Shown here in pieces: positions 12,601 through 24,509 of a DNA stretch of 64,000 nucleotides (its first letter is position 1; each line of letters begins with the position of its first letter). The DNA comes from Rhyzopertha dominica (lineage: Eukaryota > Arthropoda > Insecta > Coleoptera > Bostrichidae), in NCBI GenBank assembly GCA_025024175.1, contig QCXZ01000138.1, forward strand, positions 46,347,092 through 46,411,091, read 5' to 3'. The notes under the pieces are model-generated. The model did no database searches. It saw only the letters and a program-made list of their open reading frames with translations, and was not told the origin of the DNA. Made by a program: the position numbers and the translations under genes.

Positions 12601-15600
12601 ATTATAATTTTTTTCTAAACTGTCTAAGTGTATTCTATAAATGGTGTGTTGACTTTGAGCAGCAACAGCTTCTGACTTGCTTATGTCTTGTTCAAGCTTC
12701 AGCGGTGAACGAAGCAGGGTGGCGAGCTTAACGAGATCGCAAGTAACGTCATTCAGACAGTTAACAGCTAATTTTAATTTTACCGCTTCGGCCCCTTTAT
12801 CTAACAACAGGTTCGTATTTGTGAGAGTAGCTGGCATGCGCACAATTAGGAATGTTTAACACTTTCGATTTTCAGACGACCATCACAGGCTTTTGGTCAG
12901 ACTAACACCTCCTTTGCGTAGTACACCCTTATTGTTAATTCTTTAACTCATATGCTTACTTATTTTAACTAAATGTAGTTTAATGGACTTTGGAGCGACT
13001 AACATGGTAATTATCTTTTTTGTTTCTAATTGCATGTGTCTTCTTTATACACCAAACATTTTTTATAGATTAATTTTGTAATTAAAATAATTACTCTCAT
13101 TTTGCTAAGATCTTGGAGGTCCATAAATGATTAAAAAATATAAATTTTCATAATTTATTGATGCTTTGTTTTGCAAAACATTTTTAATATTTTTTGATGT
13201 TGCTGCTTACAAAGGATTTAGCAAATTATTTGTTTTGCTGAAATCCAATGCTTAAACATATGCCCGAATTCGCTGTTTGTGCAATTTTTTAAGCAAAACA
13301 GTAATAAGGTTTGCAAATTCCGTTATTTAGGTAGTTGCTGGATCTCGAAGGGCTTAGCAAAATGAGTTTTAATACATTGAGAACAAGATTAAGCAGTAAA
13401 AAATGTTGGAAGACATTTGGAATTATTGATAATTGACTAGTTCTCTTAGATGATGACGGGAAATGATTTTTATGAAAGGATCAACATTTTCACATTAATT
13501 ACAACTAGTGAGGTTTTTGAACAATTATTATTATTATTTGCATGAATATGAACCTATTTAAAACATCTGCACCAAATGACAGATATTACAACTTCTCAAA
13601 TATTTGTTCTGGTTTATAACTTTGCATTTCTGTTTTTCAAACAAAATAAGTGTGAAGGTCAAAATACCTTTTATTTATAATACAAAATAATTTTCTTCAT
13701 TACAAATGATTGAATCACTTTTGCTGTTCAATAATCTTTAAACAAGCAAAAGATCAATTTATTTTACATTTATTTGCAGTCATGTAATGTAATAGTTTAA
13801 CCCTATGAAATGATCTCATAGATAAAAATCTAAGGATGTTATATCTGGTGGTCGGGGAGGGATACTTCCAAGAACCATTTTGACAATCAAATCAATATCT
13901 CTTGATGATTGTGTCAACCAAGGAGGTAAAAGATAACAGGAGGGAGCAATGCTACTTTGACAAGTAGACTTCTGTATGTGGTCGACTTCCTGTCTGAATT
14001 TGACACTTGCTTATGATATAAAATAAAAAATAACATTCACGACTCGATGAATTACAAAATTTTTTTTTATTTTTGCTATATTCAGGTTGAAAGATTTTTG
14101 TGTATTAAACATTTTGTTGATATTGTAAGATACTATTAAATGGGAATTATATGTTTGCTACTAATAAAAATATGTTATGCATGCAAGATATTTTCGTTAT
14201 TAAAATTTTGTGATCAGTTCAAATATAAGGCAATATAACTAACTTTTTGAAGGAGTAGTCATAGAACTTTTTCTATTTTCACACAGTGTGCTTATTTAAA
14301 TTTTTGATACATTTATTAATGTACAGAAATTGAATTTTTACTGGAATAAAGTAGGCTATTTTGTAATAATAATAATTTAATACAGAAAAAGTATACTTAC
14401 TAACGAAAAAATCGGTAAAACAACATACATATATAACTCAATATGGTTAACTTCCCTCAACAAATTTTATTACCCCCACTCCCTGTTTACTTCTACCTTC
14501 TGTTGACTTATACTTCTTCGTTACCAAATTATTTTGACACCTTCAGCAAATTAAAAATCTTATAATTTGACTGCAGATGAACTAGCACTAGCATTCACAT
14601 CTTATTTTAAGTATCCTGTTTCTTTTTTTGTGTTAGAAAAAAATCCTCTAACTTTTTCACCTTTTTGTAGCAAGTCGACACAAGGTACAAACCACTCAAA
14701 AAGTTTACTATCGCCAACAAAAAGCTTGTCTATTACCCCATCATCAACCATCAGGAAAAGCAAAGCACACAAGGAAAAGAGAAAGTCAAACAATAAAACA
14801 GAAAATACTTGTACATCACCAAATAACAACAGCAGCAGCGCACAATGGTATACTTCAGAAGGGGAAAGCCCAGTGCCCAACGGGACACCAGTCTTTGAAT
14901 TACGGCAGGAGGTAAGATTGGAAAATACTTGCATGCATGAAATTCTTAGCTTTGTATCTTGTAACTTCAATTTTTGTGACTATTTAAATTGTTTTGTAGC
15001 ACTTTGCCAAAAGACCACAAACTTATGCAAGTCCCACAAAGGTAAACAAGAATAATACTAAACTGTTGTTGGCATTTTCTAACAGGCAACATTATAATCG
15101 CTGTAAATAATAGCTAACAGATTGTGGTTCGTTTTAATTGTCATGTGTGTGTTTTTATTAACAACTTCAGTTCTGGCTTTTCAAAATCTATATTTGAATG
15201 AACTCTTACAGTTGACGCCAAAGAGACCACTTCGATCCGAAGTGGAAAAGGAAAAACGCCTAAGCCGTCCATCAAGTGGTCAGTTTTCTAGACCAGGCAG
15301 TATGTCAATTACTTTAAGAGCTGCTAGCAGTTCAGGTACTAGCAGCAACCGAGATTCAGTTGGTAAGAACCTAATTGCAGGCTAATACTTTGCTTTGGAA
15401 ATTGCAGCTGTTCTAAGTAAAAGAAGTTATTTACGTACTATTAGTTTTTCGGCTACCTTTACACTTCGGTCTGCAAACATGCAGCAACATTTTTTAGGCG
15501 AGCACCCAAAAAATTTATTCACAGGTAATATCCCTAGTGCATCAAATTTTCCATAGATAAAATTAGTTGCACGAAAGATAAGATTATTTTGTGAGTTAGA

Positions 15601-17495
15601 TAAAAATAACAAACAAAAGTTTGACATTTGGACGATGTTTATTAAATTTTTTTTAGCAGCAAAACTGCTGACAGCTAATGTCAAAATAATTTCCCACTTG
15701 AAAATTAAATAATATAAAATAAATATAACCAAGTAACACTTCATGCTGAGTATTCATAATGTCGGGGATTTGAAAAATGATGTAATATATCAAAAGAGAC
15801 AGGTAATATAAAATAATTATGTAAACTAAAACTTAAAAAAAATATAATGACAAAATATGTCAAAGAGTGAACAGATTTTAAAATTAGCATGTTTGCAAAA
15901 CCAAGTACTCGCAACATTGTACACCACAAGAGATGCGTTGTTCAGCTGTCTGTGTGTGTTGAATTTACCTTTTGTAAGTTTCCATCTAATTGTTAAAAAC
16001 AAATGCAAACACCCCCCATTTCGCAAAAGCACACACACTGCAGAGCTGACAGTTGCTCAGCCAGTACTTGGTGACATACATCTGACATAGAAGAGAAAGA
16101 AATTTAATTTCATACACAGTAACGTAGCTGCCACTTCGTGCATATTTTCTTCACTTTCAGCAAAAATTCCTAAATGATGTTACATGTGTTTGGCGCCTCT
16201 TATTTAAAAACTACGAAGCGAAAGAAATTTTTTTTGGTTATATTAACTTCCATTAGAATATACAACTAACTTATGCCATTAATAAAAAAACAGGCGTGAT
16301 CTCTATTGAATATTTAGCAGGGCAAATTGTAATAGTTACCTAGGTGACAAAATGATAAATTTCTGTCAGATTGCTACGTCTAATTAAAATATTTGGAGGA
16401 AGTGAACTGATTCATCTATGTGGAGTTTTAATATAAGATAAATTATGCAAATATTTAGTCTTATCTACTTTATTAAACACATTTCTTTAAATACATTGTT
16501 TCAGATGAAAGAAAGTGATAATGTTGGTGACTTCCTGCAAGTACAACCTAAAAATATAAATTTTAAGTCTAAATATATAGTAGTTGTTTTCATTTTTTGA
16601 CTTTGACTTCATGGTTTGTAATTTTTTGTAATATTTGTATCATGCACTGACGATAGCAATTTAACGCTGAAAACGCTTTGCACAATGAGTGGAAATGATA
16701 ATTTTCAAGTAGCCTTCCGGATTCCAAGTGGTGCAACGGTTTTGTTATCTGAAAAGTCTTGCCATATTTATGTGAAGCAATATAAAGCATAACCAGCATA
16801 AAGTGAACAATTTAACTAAAATTTGTTTCTTCCTTATTTTTTGGAGATATCAAAGATTGGATATTTGTAAATGGAGGGAAAGCCCTCCAATGCCGACCCC
16901 TGGATCATCAAGAACTGTGTCAATTTTTTGCTCTTATGCAGCGGTACCTATGCTGTTGATGTGATACGCAAAAAGTTATTTACTTTTTCTATTTGAAAGT
17001 AGAAAATGTACACAACCTTTTATTTTTCGCTTTAAGTTAGGAAACACCCTGTGTTCACCGGTCGTAAAGCAAAATCAGTTATAAAGTAATTTATGAGAAA
17101 TTGTAAAAAAAATTGCATTTTACAGCTGTCAATTCCGTAAAAGTAATGTTATGGTGCTCACCTAAAAAACCTTTTTTTATGTTATTTTGTCTTTTTTCTC
17201 TAATTCTCAAGAATTTTTAAAGTTTGTCATTGTGCTGTTTTTAATGTTAAATCACTTAATTCTAGATACTACTGATTCGAATGTCAGTGAAGAAGACGCA
17301 GTACCCCCACCATTGCCCATCAAAATGCGAGAGCAAGAATGTCAAAGTCTGCCCGTCGAAAATCAGAGTTTTCTTTACTCAGTCCGAAATTCTATGCGTG
17401 CCTCCCTCCAGATTAATTTTTCTCCCCCTGAATCGCCAGACCCCGAAGTACCCCCTTCTCCTCCGCCCAAACCACCCAGAAACAAATGTAATTGA
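3652..17495 (+). CDS. mbc: Myoblast city / DOCK1-class Rac guanine nucleotide exchange factor, 3' half
   Basis: DOCK1/2/5-class exchange factors load Rac with GTP downstream of ELMO and Crk in cell migration, engulfment and myoblast fusion. Eleven exons join in frame with GT/AG sites: 3652-3810, 3869-4741, 10257-10508, 10579-10915, 11074-11472, 11531-11793, 11850-11944, 14671-14911, 15000-15041, 15212-15362 and 17266-17495. They give 1,013 residues, so the N-terminal SH3 and DHR1 regions are left of the window. Exon 2 holds the helical repeat region with YGDMRRETGFEIR and LIPETELRKATIPIFFDMM. DHR2 runs from exon 3 (EMYIRYVNKLCDLH) through exon 6. DAAVMGG lies where the family has its lobe-C nucleotide-sensor valine (family knowledge). 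The Ser/Thr-rich tail ends with PPPLPIKMRE, which fits the Crk SH3 ligand PxLPxK, and PPSPPPKPPR. The residue GYYGRGFPQFL block is near identical to vertebrate DOCK1. DOCK3/4 fits less well. AATAAA at 17945 is a possible polyadenylation signal. Confidence 0.95.
5229..5375. mobile_element. 147-bp MITE with perfect 19-bp terminal inverted repeats
   Basis: The ends CTACAGTTTGGCTTGATTA (5229-5247) and its exact reverse complement (5357-5375) bracket an AT-rich core with no coding capacity. The perfect terminal repeats suggest relatively recent insertion by a DNA transposase supplied elsewhere. I could not identify a convincing target-site duplication. Confidence 0.75.
7406..8220. mobile_element. 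Palindromic MITE with ~320-bp inverted arms
   Basis: The arm at 7406-7735 is mirrored on the opposite strand by 7900-8220. Both ends carry AGCTTCAGAAATAGGG followed by a block around TCGACCTTTTGGTTTA. The arms also share CTGATGA..GTCTT..AAGAC..AAAGCTTGGC, which resembles a decayed hammerhead core. There is no open reading frame in the spacer. It is a non-autonomous element in a Myoblast city intron. Confidence 0.75.
12421..12510 (+). ncRNA. Hammerhead self-cleaving ribozyme, canonical core, type I
   Basis: Every required element is present in order. Stem I 5' strand AACUGCA (12442-12448) precedes core CUGAUGA (12449-12455). Stem II is GCUGU-AAUG-ACAGC (12456-12469), followed by GAA (12470-12472). 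Stem III is AUAG-UA-CUAU (12473-12482), then cleavage-site C17 at 12483. Stem I 3' strand UGCAGUU (12484-12490) pairs perfectly over seven bases. An outer helix of 13 positions (12421-12433 with 12498-12510, one G-U) extends stem I beyond an internal loop, as in natural type I ribozymes that use loop contacts. It lies sense in a Myoblast city intron, so self-cleavage after 12483 would cut the pre-mRNA intron. The fold is read by eye; activity is inferred. Confidence 0.88.
12571..12861 (-). CDS. Unassigned ~90-codon open frame inside Myoblast city intron
   Basis: The minus-strand frame reads MPATLTNTNLLLDKGAEAV and continues as a Leu/Lys-rich, helix-like chain (LKLEQDISKSEAVAAQSQ) to a stop at 12571. 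Its balanced composition is unlike the AT-rich junk around it. A stop lies just upstream, so it is either a short protein, an exon of a nested gene, or a retrocopy fragment. I do not recognise the family. No splice partner or promoter is apparent. Confidence 0.3.
13800..14000 (-). pseudogene. Mariner-type transposase relic (third-Asp block)
   Basis: The minus strand reads IPPRPPDITSLDFYL, then a stop and DHF. This matches the mariner-family block around the last catalytic Asp (PPRSPD..PLDFYLWG, seen intact in the element at the right edge of this window). The stop and loss of surrounding motifs show it is dead. Confidence 0.6.
15363..17265 (+). other. Myoblast city last intron, no gene seen
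   Basis: This is an AT-rich intron between the donor GTAAGAAC and the acceptor TTCTAG. A decayed CTGACGA-hairpin-GAAA motif lies at 16647-16672. The minus strand ending near 17056 begins CAGGGTGTTTCCTAA, resembling the terminus of a Tc1/mariner element. No coding sequence is recognisable. Confidence 0.5.
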
Positions 17496-18147
17496 GAGTG
17501 TGCAATTTCGTATTGGTGCTTTGTGCATTTCGACTAGTTACCGTAAGTGCCATTGTTAATTCAGGATTGGACCAATACAATTTTATTCGATCCTTTTTTT
17601 AAGGATTTTTATTTTGTTGCTTTTCTTTTTCGTAAAGTATTGGTTCAGTTCTGTACAAGTTAAAGTGTTATGAACATGATATATTATTTTGTAATAATGT
17701 ACAGTCTTGTATGTAAATTATTTGTAACCAAAGAATTTTTGCTATGAGAAAATATATAAATTTTTATATGTCATTAGTCCTTTTCTTAGCAAGTAGAAAA
17801 TTTCCAATACTTCAACAGAGTTCTGCTCATAGACAAAGGTAAGTATAACATTTTTCAGCACAACTTTCAATGTTTGTGATGCTGCATAACATTCCCCTAT
17901 TTTATTGCAATTAATTAAATTTTGAATGTTTCTAGCTGTAAAATAATAAACTGGTCATTTACTAATCAGTACTGCTTTGATATTTTTTTCAGAAAGTTTT
18001 CTTTGAACATCTATTAAATAACTATTTTTATATCAAAATGCATATTGTATAAAAAGTGAACTTCAGCAGTTGCAAAAAAGTGTATTTTACATTACAATGT
18101 AACATTTCCATTGATAGTACAATCAAATTGTTTAGAAAGAAAAAAAG
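17496..18147. other. Myoblast city 3' untranslated region and spacer
   Basis: This follows the Myoblast city stop. AATAAA at 17945-17950 is a possible polyadenylation signal. I see nothing else. Confidence 0.4.
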
Positions 18148-18716
18148 GGTTATCCAAACATCTATGGGTGGAAATGATAGACGCATATAATAAATAAAAA
18201 AACAAAACCTTCCCGAAGGGGGGGGGGGGTTGAAAAGGCAACAAAAATCACAGTATCTAATACAAAAGCTCAACAACTGCTGTCTGGTTACTTTTTAATG
18301 TAACCTTAAAATTTCCGAGAAAAATGGGAGTTTTCTTGCTTTTGCATTTTTATTTTTACAAAGATAATCCAATTTAAATGAAACTTGGTGAAAATATTCC
18401 TTTGTGTGCCTAAAATAACCACAATTCTTTGGGCTTAAAAAAATCAAGGCTTTTTCAAGATATTCACGTTTTGTGGTTATTTTAAAAAAATAATTATCCT
18501 AGAAAAAATTATCATAGAGTTCTGACAGTGGTAATTTTTTTCGTTTTAATGTATACTCTTTGGTAAAATAAAGAAACCTATAGTCACGATTTAAGAGTAG
18601 CAAAAAATGACTTACAACCATGAATTCTTCAATGATTGCCAATAAATTGGTAAAATTAAAGATAATATTTATTATATGTCCTTTTGTCATTTCCACCTAT
18701 AGATGTTTGGCTAACA
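18148..18716. mobile_element. ~570-bp MITE with ~50-bp inverted termini
   Basis: The left end (18148-18178) contains CCAAACATCTATGGGTGGA and the right end (18686-18716) is its near-exact reverse complement. CATATAATAAATA is shared just inside both ends. A run of twelve G at about 18219-18230 sits in the left part. No transposase frame is present. Confidence 0.65.
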
Positions 18717-18915
18717 CTTGGATATTTTTTCCTTTCAAATGAATTACTTCTATTAGTGTATAACTGTTAGATGATTATCTAAATTAATTTGACATTATAA
18801 AACTTTATTACCTAGTTGTAAAACTGCCAATAAGCAAAAGCAGGATTTAATATGAAATTTCAGGCATTTTGATACGTTTTTATAGCAGAAGGAGGTGAAA
18901 TCGAAACGAAATTCT

Positions 18916-18921
18916 TTTATT
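18916..18921 (-). terminator. Likely Ku80 polyadenylation signal
   Basis: AATAAA on the minus strand lies about 220 bp past the Ku80 stop. It is the best candidate signal there, by position and sequence only. Confidence 0.4.
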
Positions 18922-19142
18922 CACTGCAAAACATTATATATATTTACAGTGTATAAGGTGCATCCCATTATAGGAAAGCTTTTTGGTGAAACACAGCGAA
19001 TGAAACTATAAACAAAAGTTCCATATACAAAAGTGAGTAATGCATATACAATAAACACACATAAGTGCTAAAAGAAATAAAATATTGTAACTTATATTTA
19101 GTTTTAAGTTCTTTGTAGCTTAACACACAACTCACTTGTAGT

Positions 19143-22100
19143 TTAATTTCCTTCTAAAAATGACAAATCCATTTGCACCCTGATGTCCACTACGTCCTTT
19201 TCAGTGGCCACCATCTCCTGACCTGTAGCCTTCTTAGCAAACAGTTCAAAAGATTTTTTATAAACACTTCCATCCATAATAGTCGGATTCAATGGTAACA
19301 GCGAGGGATCTTTGTCTACATCCAGCTCACCTAAATATTCATAAATCTTATCTTTCAATTCACTTTTCTCCATCTTAGGCAGGAGCTTGACATCCTTCTC
19401 AACGTACGGAAAAATAACGGAATTGCCATAAACGAGTTCAACCATATTGAACAACCTTTCCTTTTTGTCAGGAATTAAAGCATATATTTTGCCCAAAGTA
19501 TTTTTCATGTACCTCCTCTTGACAATCACGTACATCTCCATATCAGCTAAGATATCAATGAGTTTGTGAAATGAATTTTCCGGATCATCGTCCCTGTCAG
19601 GTGCCAGAACCTTGTTACTGCCTTCGTCGTCGAAATAAATCTCTGGCACGTGTTGTTTGTGAGTGAAACCTATCAAGTCGAACATGCGAAGTCCATTGTC
19701 CTTGAAGATGGCATTACTGGTTTCATCAGTGATTACTATTAGTTTGTCATCGACCAGCAGGCCTTTGACCATGTTCTCAAAGTCTACTAGTTGATTTTGG
19801 TCTTCTTTTAATACCAGTTGTTTCTCTTCCATCNCATCCGTTTCTTCCTAAAAAACAAAATATTCGCTGGAGCTAGCTTTTATTCACAAGATGTGTTGAT
19901 AAGGGTGCAATTAAACGAACAGATATTTTGTCGGACACTAAAGCATGCTCTTCTAGTCATCGAGAACAATTTGAAGTAACTAGCATAATCCAAAATTAGT
20001 TCTCCACAGAGACGAGTGGATGATGCCGTATTGCCACTAGATGGCATGGTGTCATCCACACTGTTCCTACTTGAATTTGCAATTTTCTCAGTATCATAAC
20101 AAACAAAACAGAAACATAATCAACTATAGATGCTGTTCCTATCATCAATTATGCCTGAGGGCCCATTGAAAAATTTAGATTTTCCAACTTTCTGTAAATT
20201 TCTGTAAAATATCAATTTTTATCGAAATTTTCAAATGCAAAGTTGTTTACTTTATTAAATGAACAACTGAATATAGACTAAAATGGTGAAAACCGTACCA
20301 TTTACAAAATTCGAGAAAAATCGATATTTAGGTAGTAATTTCAGAAAACGCCCTCTTGCGGTTAACACACAAACTATGTTCAGACACTTAAAATTGCTTT
20401 TTATAAAGGCACATAAGCTCGTGAAGGTGACACCTCGCTGGTTGAAATCAGTCAAGCCAAACCCAAAATATTAGCGATTTTCTATATTAATATTCACCGG
20501 CCCCCACTCCTTTATTTGATATTTAAGAATAAAATGTCCTAAACAAAAATGGTGGATTTTAGTCCAAACAATCTTAATTTCTGGAAAATGTTTTCGAGTT
20601 GGTAAAGTGACCATCAGGAGACGCTGTGGGACCTCCAAATTACAAAGTTAATGTTTATATCATTTTTAGCCTAATAAATGTCTGCGGTATTAAAAATTTT
20701 AAGATTGCTTGGACTGAAATCTACAATTTTTATTTAGAACATTTTTTTGTTTTAAGTGTCACAACATAGTTTGTGTGTTGAGCGCAAGAGGGCGTTTTCT
20801 GAAATTACTACAGTAAATCGATTTTTCTCGAAATTTTTAAGTGGTGCGGTTTTCACTATTTTAGTATATATTCAATTGTTCTTTTAATGAAGTAAATAGA
20901 CTTATATTTTTGCATTTAAAAATTTCGAGAAAAATTGATATTTAGGTAGTAACTTCAGAAAACGCCCTCTTGCAGCCAACAGACACACTTAAAATTGCTT
21001 TTTATAAAGGCACATAAGCTCTTGAAAACGACACCTCGTCGGTTGAAATCGGTCAAGCCAAACCTGAGATATTAGCGTTTTTCTATATTAATATTCTCCC
21101 ACCCCCAACTCCTTTATTTGACATTTAACAAAAAAATGTTCTAAACAAAAATGGTAGATTTCAGTCCAAACAATCTTAATATGCTGAATACCGCAAACAT
21201 TTATTAGGCTAAAAATGACACAAACATTAATTTTGTAATTTGGAGGTACCACAGCGCCCTCTAGCTTAAGAAATTTTTTACCTCAAAGCTCTAGGGCTAC
21301 TGGTTTATGAGATATGACCGGCTACCTCTCTTATTTGCTCACCCTATACAAATGAATAAACATATATTATTATTATTATTCTTAAAGGAGCTGGTTCGTT
21401 TGTGGAGTCGTATATAGGAAAAATAAAAGACATATGTTCGCTTACCTTACGGTATGGTGCTGCGGGGTTATAGTGGTATGCGAGCACTGGAAGCAGCCGG
21501 CGGGAGCGATAACGGGAGCGAGAGAGCGAGAACACCAAAAGCAGGAACAACAGGAGCGGGACACTCATAAATAGGAGCAGCAGCGAAATGCAATGCACAC
21601 ACGGGAAAACATCTGTATTGAATTTGGTACTGTCTAATCCTAATTCTAATACAAAATGTGTGAATCGCCTGAACGGGCCTCAGAAATGTTCACATTACAC
21701 CATAGGAGTGTTCGAGTTCGAGCCCATACCCAGTGAGTATTATACGATTTTTAACGAAAACTTCACATATATGCAACCAGCCGACCACCATCTGGCCATG
21801 TGCCGGGAGTTATCCTGTCACTCTATATATTGGAGTTTACGAGGAAACACCCAACGGCAGCCAGATTTGGTGACCAGGGTGCACATAATCCTAAATTACA
21901 TCGCCAGGCGATAAACAAAGTTCTTATATTTATTTATTGTTTCACAAATTTATTCAGCATCACAATTATTTTCTTCATTTTTTAAAATCCACAAAGGAAT
22001 GGCTTCATTATGAGATGATAAAAGATTTAGTGCTCTAATGTCGAAAAAAATTCAATTCCTTTTGTTGTGTTGTGTAAACTTTGAGAGCGATCAACTGTTT

Positions 22101-22895
22101 TTTTTTTCATAAACAAAGAAATATTCTTACCTTGGGGAACTGTTCATCTTCAATATAACGCACAGATTTCTGTTCTAATTTCAGGTTGTTGCCGATGCTT
22201 AATGGTTCACTAAATGGCTGAGGCAAAACATGCTTCTTATAAAACGTAAAAATTTGCCATCCTACATCCAGATCGCATATAATTCCATGATCCAAGTGTT
22301 TAAGCATCTCTTTTGCCGCCTGTAAACCCTTATTTGTTTCATCGACAAACTTAACGTCACGAGACCACCTCCTAATGTCCGCAAAGCTATTAAGCATCTT
22401 CTCGTAAACAACTTGTGGCCCAATTATATACAAATACATATCTAGCCTATTCATTTCAGCAGCCAAACGCTTCAATGACGGCTCATTTTCATCACAATCC
22501 ATGTTTTTAAAATCCGATATTAAGATTATCTGTCGAGAAACGACTAATTGTGTAGTGTCCTCAATCAAATACGCCAGTTTCTCAACAGTCACTTCTAGTG
22601 CCGCAATCCATCCTTTACCTGCAACGGGTTCATTAGTGCTCTCATCAAAAACTTTCTGCGCAACCGACGGATGATATTCTATGAACGGGGTAACCTGTCG
22701 TATGTTTTTGTCTGCGAAGTCACCGCGATGTGTCTTCACGTTGAACATGAAGAAAGCAGACAAAGCCTTGACGTCGGAAAACCACATTTTCGCGTGCATG
22801 TTCCAAACGCACTCCTTTGCTGCTGTAAAAAATTCATCTGATACATTACGATCGAACAGAATCACAGACGCATTGATTTTGGAAGGCGGAGGCAT
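19143..22895 (-). CDS. Ku80: Ku80 (XRCC5) DNA end-binding subunit, short form
   Basis: Ku80 pairs with Ku70 to clamp broken DNA ends for non-homologous end joining. Two exons, 22131-22895 and 19143-19847, join in phase 0 across a GTAAGA donor and TTTTTTAG acceptor, giving 489 residues. I chose MPPPSK at 22895 because the VWA-like domain starts directly after it (ASVILFDRN); an in-frame ATG at 22937 would add 14 residues. The beta-barrel begins near residue 240 (EPLSIGNNLKLE). The core blocks FDLIGFTHKQHVPEIYFDD, DMEMYVIVKRRYMKN and LLPLNPTIMDGSVYKKSFE align with human Ku80 through about its residue 530. The chain stops there, so the C-terminal helical domain and DNA-PKcs-binding tail of vertebrate Ku80 (about 730 residues) are absent. 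One N at 19834 falls in codon 259. Ku70 fits less well because the SAP tail and Ku70-specific blocks are missing. Confidence 0.93.
20160..21345. repeat. Nested hairpin and tandem repeat in Ku80 intron
   Basis: A block containing TTTCAGAAAACGCCCTCTTG occurs three times: plus at about 20340, inverted at about 20795, and plus at about 20955. About 300 bp around the first and third copies are direct repeats, sharing CATAAGCTC..GTTGAAATC.GTCAAGCCAAACC. The region is a composite of inverted and tandem copies of one non-autonomous element. It ends near GCTCACCCTATACA. Confidence 0.65.
21588..21914 (+). other. Unassigned 108-codon open frame in Ku80 intron
   Basis: This plus-strand frame is antisense to the Ku80 transcript. 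It follows a GC-richer tract (21400-21600) with AGCAGC and GAGCGAG runs. The product has several Cys and Tyr residues (KCSHYTIGVFEFEPIPSEYY) but matches no family I know. It may belong to an unidentified transposon. Confidence 0.2.
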
Positions 22896-24049
22896 CTTCA
22901 GAGGTTCACACAGCTGAGGACAGTACGACTCGTGCAACTCAGTGATTAAGTTGCTTTTTAACTTAAGTTGTATTAAATTTTAACTTCGAACAACTCCACT
23001 CTGTCTTTAACAGTTAAAGATAGATAATACTATTAAGGTTATGTTGCCGGTGACAGACACGTGAGCACGTGACAGTTGCATATTCCCGCCAGTAATTTTT
23101 ACAGTTACATCAACCTCCAAGTTTCGGATATAAATGTCTGATAAAGGTCATTAATTCGTTTATTCGTGCAATTTCATAGTCATACATTAGAAAAATCTAA
23201 TTTGTTCTTGGATTTCTCATTTAATCCATTTTCTTTCATTTCATTCATTTTTTCTTGGGAAAAAAGGGTTTTTCAGATTTTTGTGAAAAGGACCCTACTT
23301 GTAATAGGTGACAGGAATTCTTTATTATTTTTAATAAAATTAATGCTGCCTCATTCTTTTATTGCCTCAATCCAAAAGTCTTTGTGTGCCGAACGTTTTC
23401 TAACTCACAGCGCAAGGGTTTTCCAATTTCGGGAAAAAATATTATTAATCCATTGATAGAGTCAAAAAACTTGTCCAAAAAAAGCATAAAATCAGCATCA
23501 GCAGTGTCAAGTGCCGAAGGCCGAAGTACCCACAGAACATCTATGGTAGTACCTACATTACAACTTGCAAAAGGATTAGACTCACTATGGATTAATAATA
23601 TGAAGAAGTATATTTATCATCATGTCTATAACTAATCATTGTGGATGAAAAGCTCTAAAACACCTGTGCAGCAATCTTAACTCATTTTTTTCCTGATGTT
23701 GCTATAGATGAGCACACTGTGAGTTTATTCAGCATTTTAGTAATGTGGTCGCCTATATTTGCTTCATATAAGGCGACAATATCTCTCAAAAATGCCACCG
23801 GAAAAAACAAAAAAAACAGTTACAACATAACTAACATGACATTATTACAGTATAACTACATTATTAACAATCGTGATAAATGATGGTTTAACAACCCAAA
23901 AACATATTATATTCTATAAAAGTGTTAAAGAAGATTATTCCTAATCCCTTTCACTATGAGTGCCGGGTAAAAATATAATNATAAGTACATAATGATAATT
24001 GATAAATAAGGTGTAAAGAATAAAGAACAGGCGGTTTCTCCGTACCCCT
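22896..24049. other. Ku80 upstream region, no confident gene
   Basis: This holds the Ku80 promoter side. A plus-strand frame at 23384-23635 encodes an 83-residue Ser/Lys-rich product that I cannot assign and consider unlikely to be real. No CpG-like or TATA-type promoter stands out. Confidence 0.35.
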
Positions 24050-24509
24050 TTCGAAAATTTTAGAGGCGACACCTCCCAGACTTTATCAAAACGAACAAAC
24101 GATTCGCTAGGGACCCTGTTTTCCGGCGAATTCGAGTTTTTACCGATTGCCGATAGGTAGCGCCTCATGTTGTATTTAATTTTTGAATAAGTAAAGCGCA
24201 CTATGACACAATTTCCTTTTTACTGGTTAAACGTTGGGTTTTATTTTCATTTTAAGTTATAAAACTACAAATACCAACCATTCAGTTTATCGTCACAAGC
24301 ATAAAATTGCCGTATAATAACAATGCTTATCGTAATTTAACAATTAAGAAGCTGTGTACCACGGCACAGTTATTTGTTTGTCTGTCTAAGCGACCTTAAA
24401 TTTCGCCAAATCGAATGTTAAATAACGAATTTAGCAAGATTCAAACTATGATAAACTCAAAAACAGTACTTAATTTAAAAAATTAAGCACCCAGCACTCA
24501 GTCATACTT
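24050..24509. repeat. Dispersed repeat, copy 1 (second copy near 58210)
   Basis: This block and 58210-58560 share ACAAACGATTCG, CGGCGAATTC, GATTGCCGATAGGTAG, GTTTTATTTTCATTT and AACAATTAAGAAGCT in the same order and orientation. The copies differ by substitutions and deletions. Copy 1 runs directly into the hammerhead variant at 24510. Copy 2 diverges just before that point. Confidence 0.7.

Larger units (their letters stand above)
11945..14670 (+). other. 2.7-kb Myoblast city intron with ribozyme and transposon relic
   Basis: The donor is GTGAGT after 11944 and the acceptor is TTTTTGTAG before 14671. The intron contains the hammerhead ribozyme at 12421-12510, an unassigned minus-strand frame at 12571-12861, and a mariner-type relic at 13800-14000. 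A short GGCCGGATAT repeat lies near 12190-12240. The rest is AT-rich with no signal I can support. Confidence 0.7.

Noticed and set aside
23384..23635. Gene divergent from Ku80
   Set aside because: The 83-codon frame has no recognisable domain, no splice partner and low complexity; it is likely chance.
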